64,000 nt of DNA from the NCBI RefSeq assembly GCF_003688285.1, contig NZ_RCNT01000008.1, positions 124,001 to 188,000 on the forward strand, in the 5' to 3' direction. The notes beneath the pieces are model-generated. The model made no database searches. It saw only the letters and a list, made by a program, of their open reading frames with translations, and was not told the origin of the DNA. Position numbers and translations under genes: made by a program. The stretch is from Rhodophyticola porphyridii (GTDB taxonomy: Bacteria > Pseudomonadota > Alphaproteobacteria > Rhodobacterales > Rhodobacteraceae). This document shows, piece by piece, positions 8,851 to 17,787 of the stretch. Numbering within the stretch: position 1 is the first letter of the stretch; each line of letters starts with the position of its first letter.

Positions 8851-9939
8851 ATGCGATGGGGCCTGCTTTTCACCGATATCTCGGCCCGTCTGATCGGGCT
8901 TTTCGGGCTTTATTGCACGGCGCTGCTGCTTCTGGTCTGGGCCCGGAACGCGGGTTTGCCGGAGGCGACGGGCCAGTTCGTTCTGGGGCTCGGGATTTTT
9001 TCGCTGGCCATGACGGGACTTTATCTTTTGCCGGGGGTGCATGACAGGGTGTTGCGCAGCACGGTGCGCCTGCTGGCCCGCATCCCCTTCGTGCTGATCA
9101 ACGCACTCTGGCTCGTCCTGATCATGGCGGTTCTGACCTTCGCATCCGACAGCGGGCACAGGTTGATCCCGATGGAGTTCGGGCGACAGGCCCATATCTG
9201 CGCAATCGCCGCCCTTCTGGGGCTGTTCGCGCTGACCATTTTTCCCTTCGGCCTTGCCTATGGCGATGCCAGGGCCGAACTGAACCGGGCGCGTCTTCTC
9301 AAACGGCTGGACCGGGACATCACCGCGCGCGCGGCGGGCGCGTTGTATGACACCCAACCAGAACGGCGGCTTCGCAAGCGCGATATCGGCGATGTGCTCG
9401 CTCCCCTCCCACTGGGGCTGACGCTTGTCTGGTCGCTCTATGCCTTGCGGTTTGGCGACACGGTTCAAACCGCCCGACTGGACCGATGGGTGGAGACGAA
9501 CGCGGTGATGCTCTTTGCGAGCATCGCAGTGCTGATCGTGTTGCCGCCCCTCCTCAACCGGCACCTGCGTGCGCCCATCACCCCGCAAGGGGCGCAGCGC
9601 GGACTTGGCAGACGGGTGGCCCTGCCCATGCTAGCCCTGCCCATCGCGACCGGTCTGCTTCTTGTGGTTCTGCCCCGTGACGGGCTCCCTGAGGCGTGGA
9701 ACATGGCCACCGCAAACCCTGTCGAAACGCTGCGCTACAAACTGGTCGATATAGCGACGGAGCCCGGGCTGGGGGGCTGTGTGCGTCTGTTCCCGGTCGA
9801 CGCTCCCCAACGAAACATGCTGCATTGCGGGATGGACCGCGCGTTCACGGATCGGCTGGCGCCCGGCGATATCTTCGAAGCGACGGGCGAGTTGAGCCGA
9901 TTTGGCCATACGTTCGATCAGGTTCGCGTTCTGCGCTAG
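8851..9939 (+). CDS. Uncharacterised polytopic membrane protein
   Basis: 362 residues. About seven hydrophobic helices are visible: four in the first 140 residues, then a charged cytoplasmic stretch (LNRARLLKRLDRDITARAAGALYD), then three more between about 185 and 290. A C-terminal soluble part of about 75 residues follows, with two Cys (GGCVRLF and MLHCGMDRAF) that could form a disulfide in the periplasm. I do not recognise the family. It is single, with no obvious partner genes. Confidence 0.75.
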   Translation: MRWGLLFTDISARLIGLFGLYCTALLLLVWARNAGLPEATGQFVLGLGIFSLAMTGLYLLPGVHDRVLRSTVRLLARIPFVLINALWLVLIMAVLTFASDSGHRLIPMEFGRQAHICAIAALLGLFALTIFPFGLAYGDARAELNRARLLKRLDRDITARAAGALYDTQPERRLRKRDIGDVLAPLPLGLTLVWSLYALRFGDTVQTARLDRWVETNAVMLFASIAVLIVLPPLLNRHLRAPITPQGAQRGLGRRVALPMLALPIATGLLLVVLPRDGLPEAWNMATANPVETLRYKLVDIATEPGLGGCVRLFPVDAPQRNMLHCGMDRAFTDRLAPGDIFEATGELSRFGHTFDQVRVLR

Positions 9940-10105
9940 CCGCCGCCGGGCACTTGCGGCGCTTGTCGCCTGCGGTGCCCGCTGTCCGGTCTTTTTGCCG
10001 GTCCGTGCGCCAGAGCACAGCGCGCGTCTCTCCGACGCTCTAGACCGTTTCGGGCACGGCTCCCCGGCCTGCAATGTCCAGTTCAGAACAGATAGGAGAG
10101 ATCAG

Positions 10106-10363
10106 ATGACCAATCCAACCGGCCAATACACCGACGTGCGCGTGGTCGCGATCCAAGGCCATGGCGGCAACATCTCGGGTGCAACCGGCACCTACAGCAA
10201 TATCAACGTGTTCAGCTGCGGCCCATTTCCACCCAATGACCGCCCCGCGATCGACGGATTCTACAACATCACCGGCAAGCATAACGGGAAGAGCTATTCG
10301 TTTCCGGGTGTGAAATGCACGCATTCCGGCGGAACCAGCGACTTCCGGGATCCCAGCAACTGA
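10106..10363 (+). CDS. Small Gly/Asn-rich hypothetical protein
   Basis: 85 residues beginning MTNPTGQYTDVRVVAIQGHG, with an AGGAGA ribosome binding site 8 nt before the ATG. There is no signal peptide. The sequence is rich in Gly, Asn and Ser with evenly spaced turns (GGNISGATGTYSNINVFSCG, DGFYNITGKHNGKSYSFPGVKC) and two Cys, suggesting a small beta-sheet domain. Function is unknown. It precedes two small genes for exported proteins in the same orientation. Confidence 0.6.
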   Translation: MTNPTGQYTDVRVVAIQGHGGNISGATGTYSNINVFSCGPFPPNDRPAIDGFYNITGKHNGKSYSFPGVKCTHSGGTSDFRDPSN

Positions 10364-10567
10364 CGGGTCGCGGCGACGCGTACGCCCCGATCCGGTGGCT
10401 CCGTCCGGCGCGCCCGGGCGGGGCCGGTGAACGCGCACCCCATGGGTCCGGTTTCGCCACATCCGCCCCGATTAAGGGCCCGGGTCGGCGGGCCGGAAAT
10501 ACGGAAGCTCTACCGGCGCCTCCGGTCGTCTCTTGCCAACGGGCGGAAACGCGCCACACTCCCTGTC

Positions 10568-11008
10568 ATGCGCTGCCTGCTGATGATCGCCGTTCTACTT
10601 CTGCCGCTGCCGGCGCTGGCGTGGGATGTCGGCAGAGATGGCCCCCGCTGCACGCTGACCCACCGAACGCCTGAGACGACGATCCGCCTGACCTATGATC
10701 CGGGCCTTCCCGAATACACGATCAGTCTGACCCGCCCGGGCGCCCCGTGGCCGAGGGCACCGATCTTCGCCCTGCGCTTCGACGGCGCACAGCCCAACAT
10801 GATTTCCACCAGTCGGCACATGCTGAGCGACGGCGACAGGCAGCTCATGGTGACCGACAGAGGGTTCGGAAATGTGCTGGACGGTTTGCAATTCAATGAC
10901 ATGGCCACCGCGATTGTCGGCGACGAGATATTGCGAATCCCGCTTGACGGAGCGGCGCCCGAGGTCGCGGATTTCCGCGCCTGCAGGGCACCCCTGCCCA
11001 TCGGCTGA
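10568..11008 (+). CDS. Small secreted hypothetical protein
   Basis: 146 residues from the ATG at 10568, chosen because it opens a clear Sec signal peptide (MRCLLMIAVLLLPLPALA, cleavage before WDVG). The mature part is about 128 residues with Cys in GPRCTLTH and FRACRAPLPIG, a probable disulfide pair closing a beta-rich domain (TTIRLTYDP, YTISLTRPG, RQLMVTDRGFGNVLDG). I do not recognise a characterised family. It is followed by another small exported protein. Confidence 0.65.
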   Translation: MRCLLMIAVLLLPLPALAWDVGRDGPRCTLTHRTPETTIRLTYDPGLPEYTISLTRPGAPWPRAPIFALRFDGAQPNMISTSRHMLSDGDRQLMVTDRGFGNVLDGLQFNDMATAIVGDEILRIPLDGAAPEVADFRACRAPLPIG

Positions 11009-11119
11009 ACAACCGGCACAGCCCCTGCCCGATGCGCCCCCCGGGGACGCCGGGCAGATTGAACCTTCGACAGGCCCCGCGCGACCCATCCCCGAACCAT
11101 CCTGTCCGGGAGCCTCCTC

Positions 11120-11389
11120 ATGCGCCGTCTCGCTCACATCGTCTGCATTGCCGGGCAACTGGCCTTCACGGGTCCGGCCCTTGCACAATCCTTCAGTATC
11201 GGCCTGTCGGAGGGCCCGTTCAGTCTGAGCCTTGGCACGGGGACGCGCAACGCCCGCACATGCGAGATCAGGACGGTGCCGACAGGCGGAACGGTCCGCC
11301 TGCGCAAGGGCATGATCGTGGAAAGCGTCAGCTGCGCCGATGCGGACTGCACCCGGCAACGGGTCGTGATCTGTCCGCGCCGCCGCTAG
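11120..11389 (+). CDS. Very small secreted cysteine-containing protein
   Basis: 89 residues. The signal peptide is about residues 1-22, ending in GPALA. The mature part of about 67 residues has four Cys (TCEIRT, VSCADADCTRQ, VICPRRR), likely two disulfides in the periplasm. Glycine-rich beta repeats SFSIGLSEGPFSLSLGTGTRN lead the mature chain. Function is unknown. It converges with the zinc-ribbon gene, whose stop is 7 nt away. Confidence 0.6.
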   Translation: MRRLAHIVCIAGQLAFTGPALAQSFSIGLSEGPFSLSLGTGTRNARTCEIRTVPTGGTVRLRKGMIVESVSCADADCTRQRVVICPRRR

Positions 11390-11395
11390 GCCCGC

Positions 11396-11662
11396 TCAGA
11401 AATCGAAGATATCGTCGAGGAAGGATCCGCGCCGCTTTTTCTTGTGATAGCTCGACGACCGGTCCGGGCCCTGATCGTAATCGTCGTCATAGCCGCGGCG
11501 CGCCGGTTGCGGCGCGGCCGGCGCATCCGCCGTGGAGCGTTCGATGATCTTGTCCAACTCACCCCGATCCAGCCAGACGCCCCGGCATTGCGGGCAATAG
11601 TCGATCTCGACCCCCTGTCGGTCGGTCATTACCAGTTGGGTTCCGTCGATGGGGCATTGCAT
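11396..11662 (-). CDS. TFIIB-type zinc ribbon protein
   Basis: 88 residues. The N-terminus has MQCPIDGT and CPQCRGVWLDRGELDKIIE, the zf-TFIIB family signature with a Cys4-type zinc ribbon (C3, then the CPQC pair; the fourth ligand position holds an Asp/Gly turn). The rest is a low-complexity, Asp/Tyr/Ser/Lys-rich tail ending in SFLDDIFDF. The family is widespread and uncharacterised. Nucleic-acid or protein binding is presumed. Confidence 0.8.
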   Translation of the reverse strand: MQCPIDGTQLVMTDRQGVEIDYCPQCRGVWLDRGELDKIIERSTADAPAAPQPARRGYDDDYDQGPDRSSSYHKKKRRGSFLDDIFDF

Positions 11663-11787
11663 GGGGCAGATCTCCTGAGGCTTTCATCCATACAGGTAGG
11701 CGTCATCAGGCGGCTCGGCAAATGCCGATAGAGAAAGCCTATCGGCCACATGGGGCCCACTCATATCCGCCATCGCCCGGCCGCCGG

Positions 11788-12111
11788 CTAGGTGTCGAAC
11801 ACGGCCGCGACATCATACATCACCGGTTCGAAACTGCGGCAAAGCTCGGTGATCGCCTTGTTGCGGCGGACCATCTCATCGCTGCGCAGCATCGCCTGAA
11901 AATCCTCGCGCCGGTTCCATTGAGAATAATTCGCCACCCGGGTCTGGGCATCGTTCACATGCAGCCCCGCCGCGATGAACCCGGGCTGTTGCGAAATGAA
12001 CTGATCATAGGCATCGGTCAACGCCTCGATCAGGTCGCGGCAATTGCCGGGCGTGGTTTCGAATGTGGTGATCACGGTTTGCAGGGCCGCACCCTGGACG
12101 ATGGATGGCAT
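11788..12111 (-). CDS. Antibiotic biosynthesis monooxygenase (ABM) domain protein
   Basis: 107 residues from MPSIVQGA. It shows the dimeric alpha-beta ABM fold: LQTVITTFETTPGNCRDLIEALTDAYDQFISQQPGFIAAGLHVNDAQTRVANYSQWNRREDFQAMLRSDEM, summarised as strand, helix, the GFI..LH strand and YSQW. Family members include quinol monooxygenases and heme-degrading enzymes, but many have unknown substrates. No cofactor residues can be assigned. It is a single gene. Confidence 0.8.
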   Translation of the reverse strand: MPSIVQGAALQTVITTFETTPGNCRDLIEALTDAYDQFISQQPGFIAAGLHVNDAQTRVANYSQWNRREDFQAMLRSDEMVRRNKAITELCRSFEPVMYDVAAVFDT

Positions 12112-12257
12112 CAGGCTGTCCTTTCTGCTGCGCAAGGGTAACGCCGCAACGCGGGCCGGAGCAAAGGAAAAGAGGCCTCAGGGCACGAGCGGTATCTTTT
12201 ACCGGAGGCCCACGGTGCCGAACTCCCGACGCCATCGTGGCGAAGCGACGAAAAGGC

Positions 12258-12758
12258 TCAGACGAAATGGCGGCGCATCGCCTGATACACCACCGCCGTC
12301 GCCGCATTGGCAAGGTTGAGCGAGCGGATATGCGGGCTGCGCATCGGGAGATGGAAAACCCGGTCCTCCATCCCGTCCAGTATCTCGGGTTGCAGACCTT
12401 TCGTTTCGCGACCGAAGACAAGATAGGCATCGGCCGGGTAGTCCGGCGCATAGAACGATGCCACGCCGTGATCTTCGAAGAAGAAAAGCCGCTCACGGCC
12501 AGGCTGTCGCACCCGCAGAAATTCGGGCCAGCTGTCATATTCACTCAGCCGGACATGCCGCCAGTAGTCCAGTCCGGCCCGCCGGACGGCTTTTTCCGAG
12601 ATATCGAACCCGTAGGGCCGGATCAGGATCAGTTCGAGATCCAGCGCCACACAGGTGCGCCCGATCGTGCCGGTGTTGCCCGGGATTTCCGGTGTGACCA
12701 GCACGACCTTCATCCGGGGGGGCGGCCGGTCAGGGGGTCCGGCGCCCGCGTCAGACAT
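12258..12758 (-). CDS. trmL: tRNA (cytidine(34)-2'-O)-methyltransferase
   Basis: 166 residues. A SPOUT methyltransferase with a C-terminal trefoil knot. The SAM-binding parts are visible: PEIPGNTGTIGRTC near the N-terminus, FGRETKGLQPE, and MRSPHIRSLNLANAATAVVYQ at the end. TrmL 2'-O-methylates the wobble base of tRNA-Leu isoacceptors. The first 15 residues are a proline-rich extension, and an internal ATG (MKVVLV) could be the true start. The frame begins 8 bp inside the end of the neighbouring gene, indicating a shared transcript if the longer start is used. Confidence 0.93.
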   Translation of the reverse strand: MSDAGAGPPDRPPPRMKVVLVTPEIPGNTGTIGRTCVALDLELILIRPYGFDISEKAVRRAGLDYWRHVRLSEYDSWPEFLRVRQPGRERLFFFEDHGVASFYAPDYPADAYLVFGRETKGLQPEILDGMEDRVFHLPMRSPHIRSLNLANAATAVVYQAMRRHFV

Positions 12759-13593
12759 TCGGCTTACCTTCCAGACCCAGTATCCGGCGGGTGGCGGTCC
12801 AGATCGTGGGCAGACGCGGCGGTGTGTCCAGCTCCGCCATCACCTCGTCTTTCAACGCGCCCGTCAGATGCGTTTCGGCAAACCCCCGCGCCCAGTCAAG
12901 CAAATCAGCCTTGTCATCGGGGCGGAGCCGCACCGCGCTGCCGATCAGGCCGACGATGGTGCCTGCGGGGGAATACCATTCGTCCTGGATCGCGCGGATC
13001 CGCTCCGGCAGGATCGGGCCAATACCGCGGATCAGCCGGGATTCGGAAAACCGCAGCAGAAGCCTGCCCATCTCTTCGCGCGAATAGCCGATCAGCGGCG
13101 GGAATGTGTCGAAGAATATCGGCCCCTCCTGCCCCATGGCGAAGTTGCGGATCGACGGATGATAGCCGATGCGTTCGGGCCGGCGCGCCACCGCCGCCCA
13201 GAAGCCCGCGATACTGATCGCCGCCTGATCGAGCAATGCGATCGCCGTTTTCAGATCAGCGGCCCGCAACATGTCGCGGAGCATGGTTTCCGGCGGCAAC
13301 GCCTTTTGCAGGATCACCGGACGCTGAAAACCCGCCTCCTCCAGCACCAGAAACCGCGTCTCGGGCAGAGTGACGCCGGCATCGCGCAGACAGGCGGCAT
13401 AGGCGTCATGACGGCGCGCCAGAAGCTCCAGCACCTCGGGATCGCGCCCCCCGCGATAGGTCTTGATCACCCGGTCCGACAGCGGCCCAGACCGGGGGCG
13501 GAACGGGGCGCAGAAATATCCCAGGCGGCTGACGGGGTCACCCCGGTCCGCAAGCGCGTCTCGCACGGCGCGGTTCAATTCGCTGGTGTTCAT
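12751..13593 (-). CDS. Conserved hypothetical protein, kinase-like (DUF6206-type)
   Basis: 280 residues, soluble. Visible elements suggest an aminoglycoside-phosphotransferase/kinase-like fold: RVIKTYRGG near residue 42 (possible ATP lysine), FLVLEEAGFQRPVILQKALP, and a HPSIRNFAMG...IFFDTFPP pattern resembling the H-x-N/D-F-D catalytic and metal loops. It is co-directional with trmL and overlaps it by 8 bp. The DUF6206 name is a recollection of similar proteins, not verified. Substrate unknown. Confidence 0.6.
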   Translation of the reverse strand: MNTSELNRAVRDALADRGDPVSRLGYFCAPFRPRSGPLSDRVIKTYRGGRDPEVLELLARRHDAYAACLRDAGVTLPETRFLVLEEAGFQRPVILQKALPPETMLRDMLRAADLKTAIALLDQAAISIAGFWAAVARRPERIGYHPSIRNFAMGQEGPIFFDTFPPLIGYSREEMGRLLLRFSESRLIRGIGPILPERIRAIQDEWYSPAGTIVGLIGSAVRLRPDDKADLLDWARGFAETHLTGALKDEVMAELDTPPRLPTIWTATRRILGLEGKPNV

Positions 13594-13698
13594 ATCCCGC
13601 CCTTTCCGCTGGCATTCCCGTGGTTAGGGCGGGGCGCGGCCACGCGCAAGGGTGCCCTGGTTCTGGCGAGGTCGCCGGCCTTGTGATATGCGGACCCC

Positions 13699-14175
13699 AT
13701 GGCCGACGCCCCCAACCCGATCCGCGAAACCGACGAGGACGCCCGCACGCTGGCCAAGGGCCTGATCGCGGCCGCGCGTTTCGGCGCGCTTGCCGTGATC
13801 GAGCCCGAAACCGGCCTTCCGACGGTCACGCGGATCGCCGTGGTGCCGGGCCCGGACGGAGCACCGATGAGCCTGATCTCGGATCTGTCCAGCCACAGCG
13901 CGGCGCTTGCGGCCAATCCGGCCTGTTCGCTGTTGCTGGGTGAACCCGAGGCAAAGGGCGACCCCCTGACCCATCCGCGGATCACCCTGCAATGCCGGGC
14001 GCAGCGCGCGGATAAATCGGCGTTGCGCGCGTATTACCTCGGCCTCTATCCCAAGGCGCAGCTCTATTACGATTTCGGCGATTTCCGGATGATCCGGTTT
14101 CAGATCGACCGCGCGCTTCTCAATGGCGGGTTCGGCAAGGCCTTCCATCTGACAGCGAATGACCTTGGGCGCTAG
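13699..14175 (+). CDS. Pyridoxamine 5'-phosphate oxidase-like FMN-binding protein (HugZ type)
   Basis: 158 residues. A split-barrel flavin-binding fold: AKGLIAAARFGALAVIEPETGLPTVTRIAVV, LISDLSSHSAALAANPACSLLLGEP, DPLTHPRITLQCRAQRAD and FGDFRMIRFQIDRALLNGGFGKAF. The LSxHxxAL and HPR segments are those of HugZ/PNPOx-like proteins, some of which degrade heme. It ends 3 nt before the next gene, so the two are likely co-transcribed. Confidence 0.82.
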   Translation: MADAPNPIRETDEDARTLAKGLIAAARFGALAVIEPETGLPTVTRIAVVPGPDGAPMSLISDLSSHSAALAANPACSLLLGEPEAKGDPLTHPRITLQCRAQRADKSALRAYYLGLYPKAQLYYDFGDFRMIRFQIDRALLNGGFGKAFHLTANDLGR

Positions 14176-14178
14176 GCG

Positions 14179-14700
14179 ATGGCCGGTTTCCGTGCCATGC
14201 TATCCCGCATGAGAGCGATTGACCCCGATCTGCTCGGGCGTTGGGGCCTGCCGGGCGAACCTTATATCTACGAGGTTCTGCCAGACGGCAGCTATCACGT
14301 GGCCGATGCCGCGGCGCCGCTGAGTTTCTCGGACGATGCGGCGGAAATGACCTGGGACGATCAGGTTTTCGACAGACAAGGCGCAGCCGGTATCGGTGTT
14401 GAAGGCGCTTGGCGCGCGCGAGACAGCGCCGAGAGCTGGATGTTCACCGCCGATGGGTCTTACCAGGTCGGGTGGGGCGACGCGCGCCCGCCGGCAACCG
14501 GCATCTGGGCCTTGCACGATCATGGCCGCAGGCTCTGGACACGCGAAAAGCTGGCACAGTTGACGACCGACGGGGCCAATGTCGTCTTCCACCTGATCGA
14601 CGGCGGCCCGCAATCCTATGGCTACACCGTCAGCGACGGGATCTGGACGTTGCTCGACCCCACAAGCTGGAAGAAACGCGCGGCCTATCACAGGCTGTGA
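14179..14700 (+). CDS. Hypothetical protein with two repeated beta units
   Basis: 173 residues, no signal peptide. The chain contains similar segments rich in Trp, Tyr, Gly and Asp: EPYIYEVLPDGSYHVADAA, AESWMFTADGSYQVGWGDA and GPQSYGYTVSDGIWTLLDP. These look like beta-hairpin repeats. A possible shorter start (MRAIDPDLLGRWG) lies 10 codons in. No known family is recognised. It lies directly after the PNPOx-like gene. Confidence 0.6.
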   Translation: MAGFRAMLSRMRAIDPDLLGRWGLPGEPYIYEVLPDGSYHVADAAAPLSFSDDAAEMTWDDQVFDRQGAAGIGVEGAWRARDSAESWMFTADGSYQVGWGDARPPATGIWALHDHGRRLWTREKLAQLTTDGANVVFHLIDGGPQSYGYTVSDGIWTLLDPTSWKKRAAYHRL

Positions 14701-14703
14701 CGC

Positions 14704-15180
14704 TCACCAGAACTCGGTTCCCGGCGCGCCCTTGATCCGCCCCTGCAGGTTGGGGGTGACCCAACCGCCATAGAAACTGCCGGGTTGTGGCGAAACCCGC
14801 TGATCCCCGACGAAACAGGCATCCATCGGCTCGGAGTAAAACGCGAGATACCCCGCGAGCGACGCGAAGGGTTTCGACGGTCGCGAAAAGCTCCACGCCG
14901 CGCGCGGCCGGATCTCGCCGCCCGCCTGCGCCGTCCAGTAGCGCGCGGCCCCTTTCCATTCGCAATAGCTGGCTCCCTGCGCCGCCTTCAGGACACCGGC
15001 CATCACATCCTGCGGCGGAAAGTAATAGGTCGGCGCGTGGTGGGTTTCCAGAACCCGAAGCCCTGCCGTCGTATCGGCGATCACCACCCCGCCAAGCACG
15101 ACTCTCAGCCTTTGCCCTATTTGCTCGATAGCAGGAGGCCTTGGATAATCCTGCACATTTTCAGAGGGAAGATCGTTCAT
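14704..15180 (-). CDS. DUF427 domain protein
   Basis: 158 residues. One DUF427 unit: RVVLGGVVIADTTAGLRVLETHHAPTYYFP, EWKGAARYWTAQAGG, WSFSRPSKPFASLAGYLAFYSEPMDACFVGDQRV. The conserved ETHHAPTYYFP and the C-F-x-G-D ending are clear. Function of the family is not established. The longer N-terminus (MNDLPSENVQDYPRPPAIEQ) is usual for rhodobacterial members. It converges with the previous gene. Confidence 0.85.
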   Translation of the reverse strand: MNDLPSENVQDYPRPPAIEQIGQRLRVVLGGVVIADTTAGLRVLETHHAPTYYFPPQDVMAGVLKAAQGASYCEWKGAARYWTAQAGGEIRPRAAWSFSRPSKPFASLAGYLAFYSEPMDACFVGDQRVSPQPGSFYGGWVTPNLQGRIKGAPGTEFW

Positions 15181-15250
15181 CCCGCTCTCCGACTTGGGAA
15201 CGCCCCCGCCCCTTCGTCGACCCGGGACCTAGCACAGCTCCGTTATCGAA

Positions 15251-15282
15251 CAAGCCCCCAGATCTGGATCGGCGGGGGCTTG
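15251..15282 (-). terminator. Hairpin after the beta-helix gene
   Basis: CAAGCCCCC (15251-15259) pairs with GGGGGCTTG (15274-15282), a 9-bp stem with a 14-nt loop, 35 nt beyond the stop of the leftward beta-helix gene. The following U-tract is weak (TTGTTCG), so termination is likely but not certain. Confidence 0.5.
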
Positions 15283-15316
15283 CCTGTTTGTCATGGCCTC
15301 GGCGAAAAGGCAGGCG

Positions 15317-17611
15317 TCAGACCGTGTCGCAGCGCGCGGTCAGTTGCACGGACCCCTTGACGGCCTGCGACCAGTTCAGCCGGATCGAGCCGCGGTCAAC
15401 GCCATGCCGTGTGGTCGCAAATGGCGTGGTGTAGACCGCCACATTGGAGGCCGTGCGGATTGCCCCCTCGGGCACGACAGAGGTCACCACGCGCGCCTCG
15501 GTGCCGAAGGGCAGCCAGTTCCGAAGATCCATCTCCCAGACCTGCTGCGCGGTGTTTTCCGTCATCTTGACGGTGACGGGGTTCTGGGCATCCTTGATGA
15601 TCCCGTGGAATGTGTTCCCCGTCATCAGGAAGGACCGCGTGCGGCTGGTATCCAGCGGGGCCACGCTTTCATCCACGGCGTCGACCCGGTCAAGCGCCTG
15701 CCCGTTGAGCTGCTTGAACACGTTGTCGCAAATCGACAATCCGTTGATGTAATGCCCCGGCCCCATCGGCTTGATGATAATGAACTTGATCCAGGGCGCC
15801 GCCCCGTTGGAGGTAAAGATATTGCCGTTGATCGTCAGCCCGCCGAAACTCAGCTCGTTTTGCAGCTCGGGCGTCGGATCGTGCTCGTTGACCCATTCCA
15901 GAAAATTGTTGTCGATGTAGTTTCCGGTGATTGTGGATTTGACATTGGTATTGGTCAGAACGATCCCGGCGCTGCGCAATCCGTCAGTTTCCGCATCGCC
16001 CTGGAAATAGTGATTGCCGATCACCATGTTGCCCGACCCGGTCAGGACCGCGAAATGCTTGAAGCGCACCGCCCGGTTGTTTCGGATCTTGGGATCGTTG
16101 CGATTGACGTTCATGCAGATCGTCGTGCGGTCCTGCGCCCGGGCCGACTGTTCGTTCGACAGGAACTGGCAACGGTCGACCTGTAGACCCTGGCACCCGC
16201 TATCGGCCGAGGTGATGGCACGGTCCTTGGGGCCGGTGAAGAAGCAATCGCTGAACTGGAAGGTCAGACCGTTGATCGGCAACATCACTGCGCTGGAGCG
16301 CCCGGCGCAGAGGAACTCGATATTGCTGATGACAAAGCGTTGGAGGTTCTGAAACCCGATGAAGTCCAGAAGATACTTGAAGCGCCGGAATGTGTAGGTC
16401 TGACTTTGCGGCGGCACATTGAGCGGGTTCGACAGGAAAACCTTCCCCGCCGCGACATTCTTGCCCGAGACGTATACTTCACGGCCCACGCCCTGCGCCG
16501 CCGTCACCAGCGACCCGATCTCGATATTTGCCACATTGGCCACGTCGGACAGCTCGGACGGTTTGGTGACGACCCATGTGCCGGTTCCGGTCTGAACCTC
16601 GTCCTCCCAGCCGGTGCTGTTATCCGCGCTGAGCTGTCCGTTTCTGATGACGCGGCGGTTGGCATAGGAATTCTTGTTGTCCACCACCGCCTGCACATCG
16701 ATCGGCTCGATCAGCAGTACGCGGCGCCCGCCCATGTCGAACGCCTCGTGATCGGATTGATTGAAGAGTGTCTGAATGCCTTTCTTGAAGCCGATGACAT
16801 CATCGCCGAATGCGTCGGAATAGGCATCCAGATCGAAGTTCTTCGTCAATGCGAGCCGGTCGGTGTCCGACATGATCAGCCGGCCCTCGAACCGGACAGG
16901 GCTGTTCATCGTCAGGTTGCCGACAATGCGGTAATCACCCTCGGAGACCAGCACCTCGCGCCCGGCGGCGGCGGCATCGGCGGCCAGAAACGCCGCCCGG
17001 TCATTCGTTGTGCCGTCGCCCATGGCGCCGAAATCCCGGACATCGACCCAATCCATCAGCTTGCGGCGGAACACATGGGTGATATCTTCGATACGGATGC
17101 TCTCGATCCGCACGATCCCGCCATTTGGTCCGGTCAGATCGAGACCGAAATAGCCATAGGCGGCCGTTTCGCCCCAGGGCATGTCCACGCCGCCCCGGTC
17201 TCCCAGCCCGACAATCGCCGAGATCGTCACCACCTCGCCGTAGCTGGTGAGGCTCGTCGATGGCCCGGTCTGCGGTACGCCACCCACATTCGCATCCGCG
17301 GCAGTACCGGCCCAGGCCCCGATCCGCACGTCGGGCAGGTTGCCCGCGACCGCCTTGAGGCGGGCCGAGATGCGCAGATACATGCCCGGCAGCATCGGCG
17401 TCTGCCCCATGTAGCGCAGGGTTGTGACACTGTCGGTTTTCAGGATCTCGAGGCAGGTGCCGAAGTCCTGATCCGCCGGCACCAGCGCGGCATTGGTTGC
17501 GGTTGCATAGGTGTCGCTGCCGGGCGTGCCGTCCTGGCGCGACCAGACCCCAAGCCCGTCGCCGAATTCCGGCGGCATCAGCATCAGCCCGTCTGTGATC
17601 ACCTTGTTCAT
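15317..17611 (-). CDS. Pectate-lyase-superfamily beta-helix protein (phage tailspike / GTA head-spike-like)
   Basis: 764 residues from MNKVITDG. The N-terminal ~190 residues look like a binding domain (GLGVWSRQDGTPGSDTY, IRIEDITHVF). Then the sequence VDVRDFGAMGDGTTNDRAAFLAAD marks the start of a pectate-lyase-superfamily right-handed beta-helix, the fold used by phage tailspikes and GH28-related proteins. Repeated short strands with Asn turns (NRNDPKIRNNRAVRFKHF, SGNMVIGNHYF, TGNYIDNNF, TINGNIFTSNG) run to about residue 700, followed by a small C-terminal beta domain. There is no signal peptide. Rhodobacterial gene transfer agents carry polysaccharide-binding head spikes of similar plan. That link is inference. 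No phage genes flank it. Confidence 0.75.
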   Translation of the reverse strand: MNKVITDGLMLMPPEFGDGLGVWSRQDGTPGSDTYATATNAALVPADQDFGTCLEILKTDSVTTLRYMGQTPMLPGMYLRISARLKAVAGNLPDVRIGAWAGTAADANVGGVPQTGPSTSLTSYGEVVTISAIVGLGDRGGVDMPWGETAAYGYFGLDLTGPNGGIVRIESIRIEDITHVFRRKLMDWVDVRDFGAMGDGTTNDRAAFLAADAAAAGREVLVSEGDYRIVGNLTMNSPVRFEGRLIMSDTDRLALTKNFDLDAYSDAFGDDVIGFKKGIQTLFNQSDHEAFDMGGRRVLLIEPIDVQAVVDNKNSYANRRVIRNGQLSADNSTGWEDEVQTGTGTWVVTKPSELSDVANVANIEIGSLVTAAQGVGREVYVSGKNVAAGKVFLSNPLNVPPQSQTYTFRRFKYLLDFIGFQNLQRFVISNIEFLCAGRSSAVMLPINGLTFQFSDCFFTGPKDRAITSADSGCQGLQVDRCQFLSNEQSARAQDRTTICMNVNRNDPKIRNNRAVRFKHFAVLTGSGNMVIGNHYFQGDAETDGLRSAGIVLTNTNVKSTITGNYIDNNFLEWVNEHDPTPELQNELSFGGLTINGNIFTSNGAAPWIKFIIIKPMGPGHYINGLSICDNVFKQLNGQALDRVDAVDESVAPLDTSRTRSFLMTGNTFHGIIKDAQNPVTVKMTENTAQQVWEMDLRNWLPFGTEARVVTSVVPEGAIRTASNVAVYTTPFATTRHGVDRGSIRLNWSQAVKGSVQLTARCDTV

Positions 17612-17787
17612 ATCAAACCCTTTCCTGCGCGCGGAACACACACGCATATGGCCCCGCAGGACCAAGGGGCCCTGAAAGGCAACCTCGATTGTTCACATGT
17701 CCGGAGAGACCGGCCCGCAAATCAGGGCCGGATACGCTTCAAGGATTAGCGCAGATTAGTTAACGCAGCTTTAATGCGACGTCGTTT

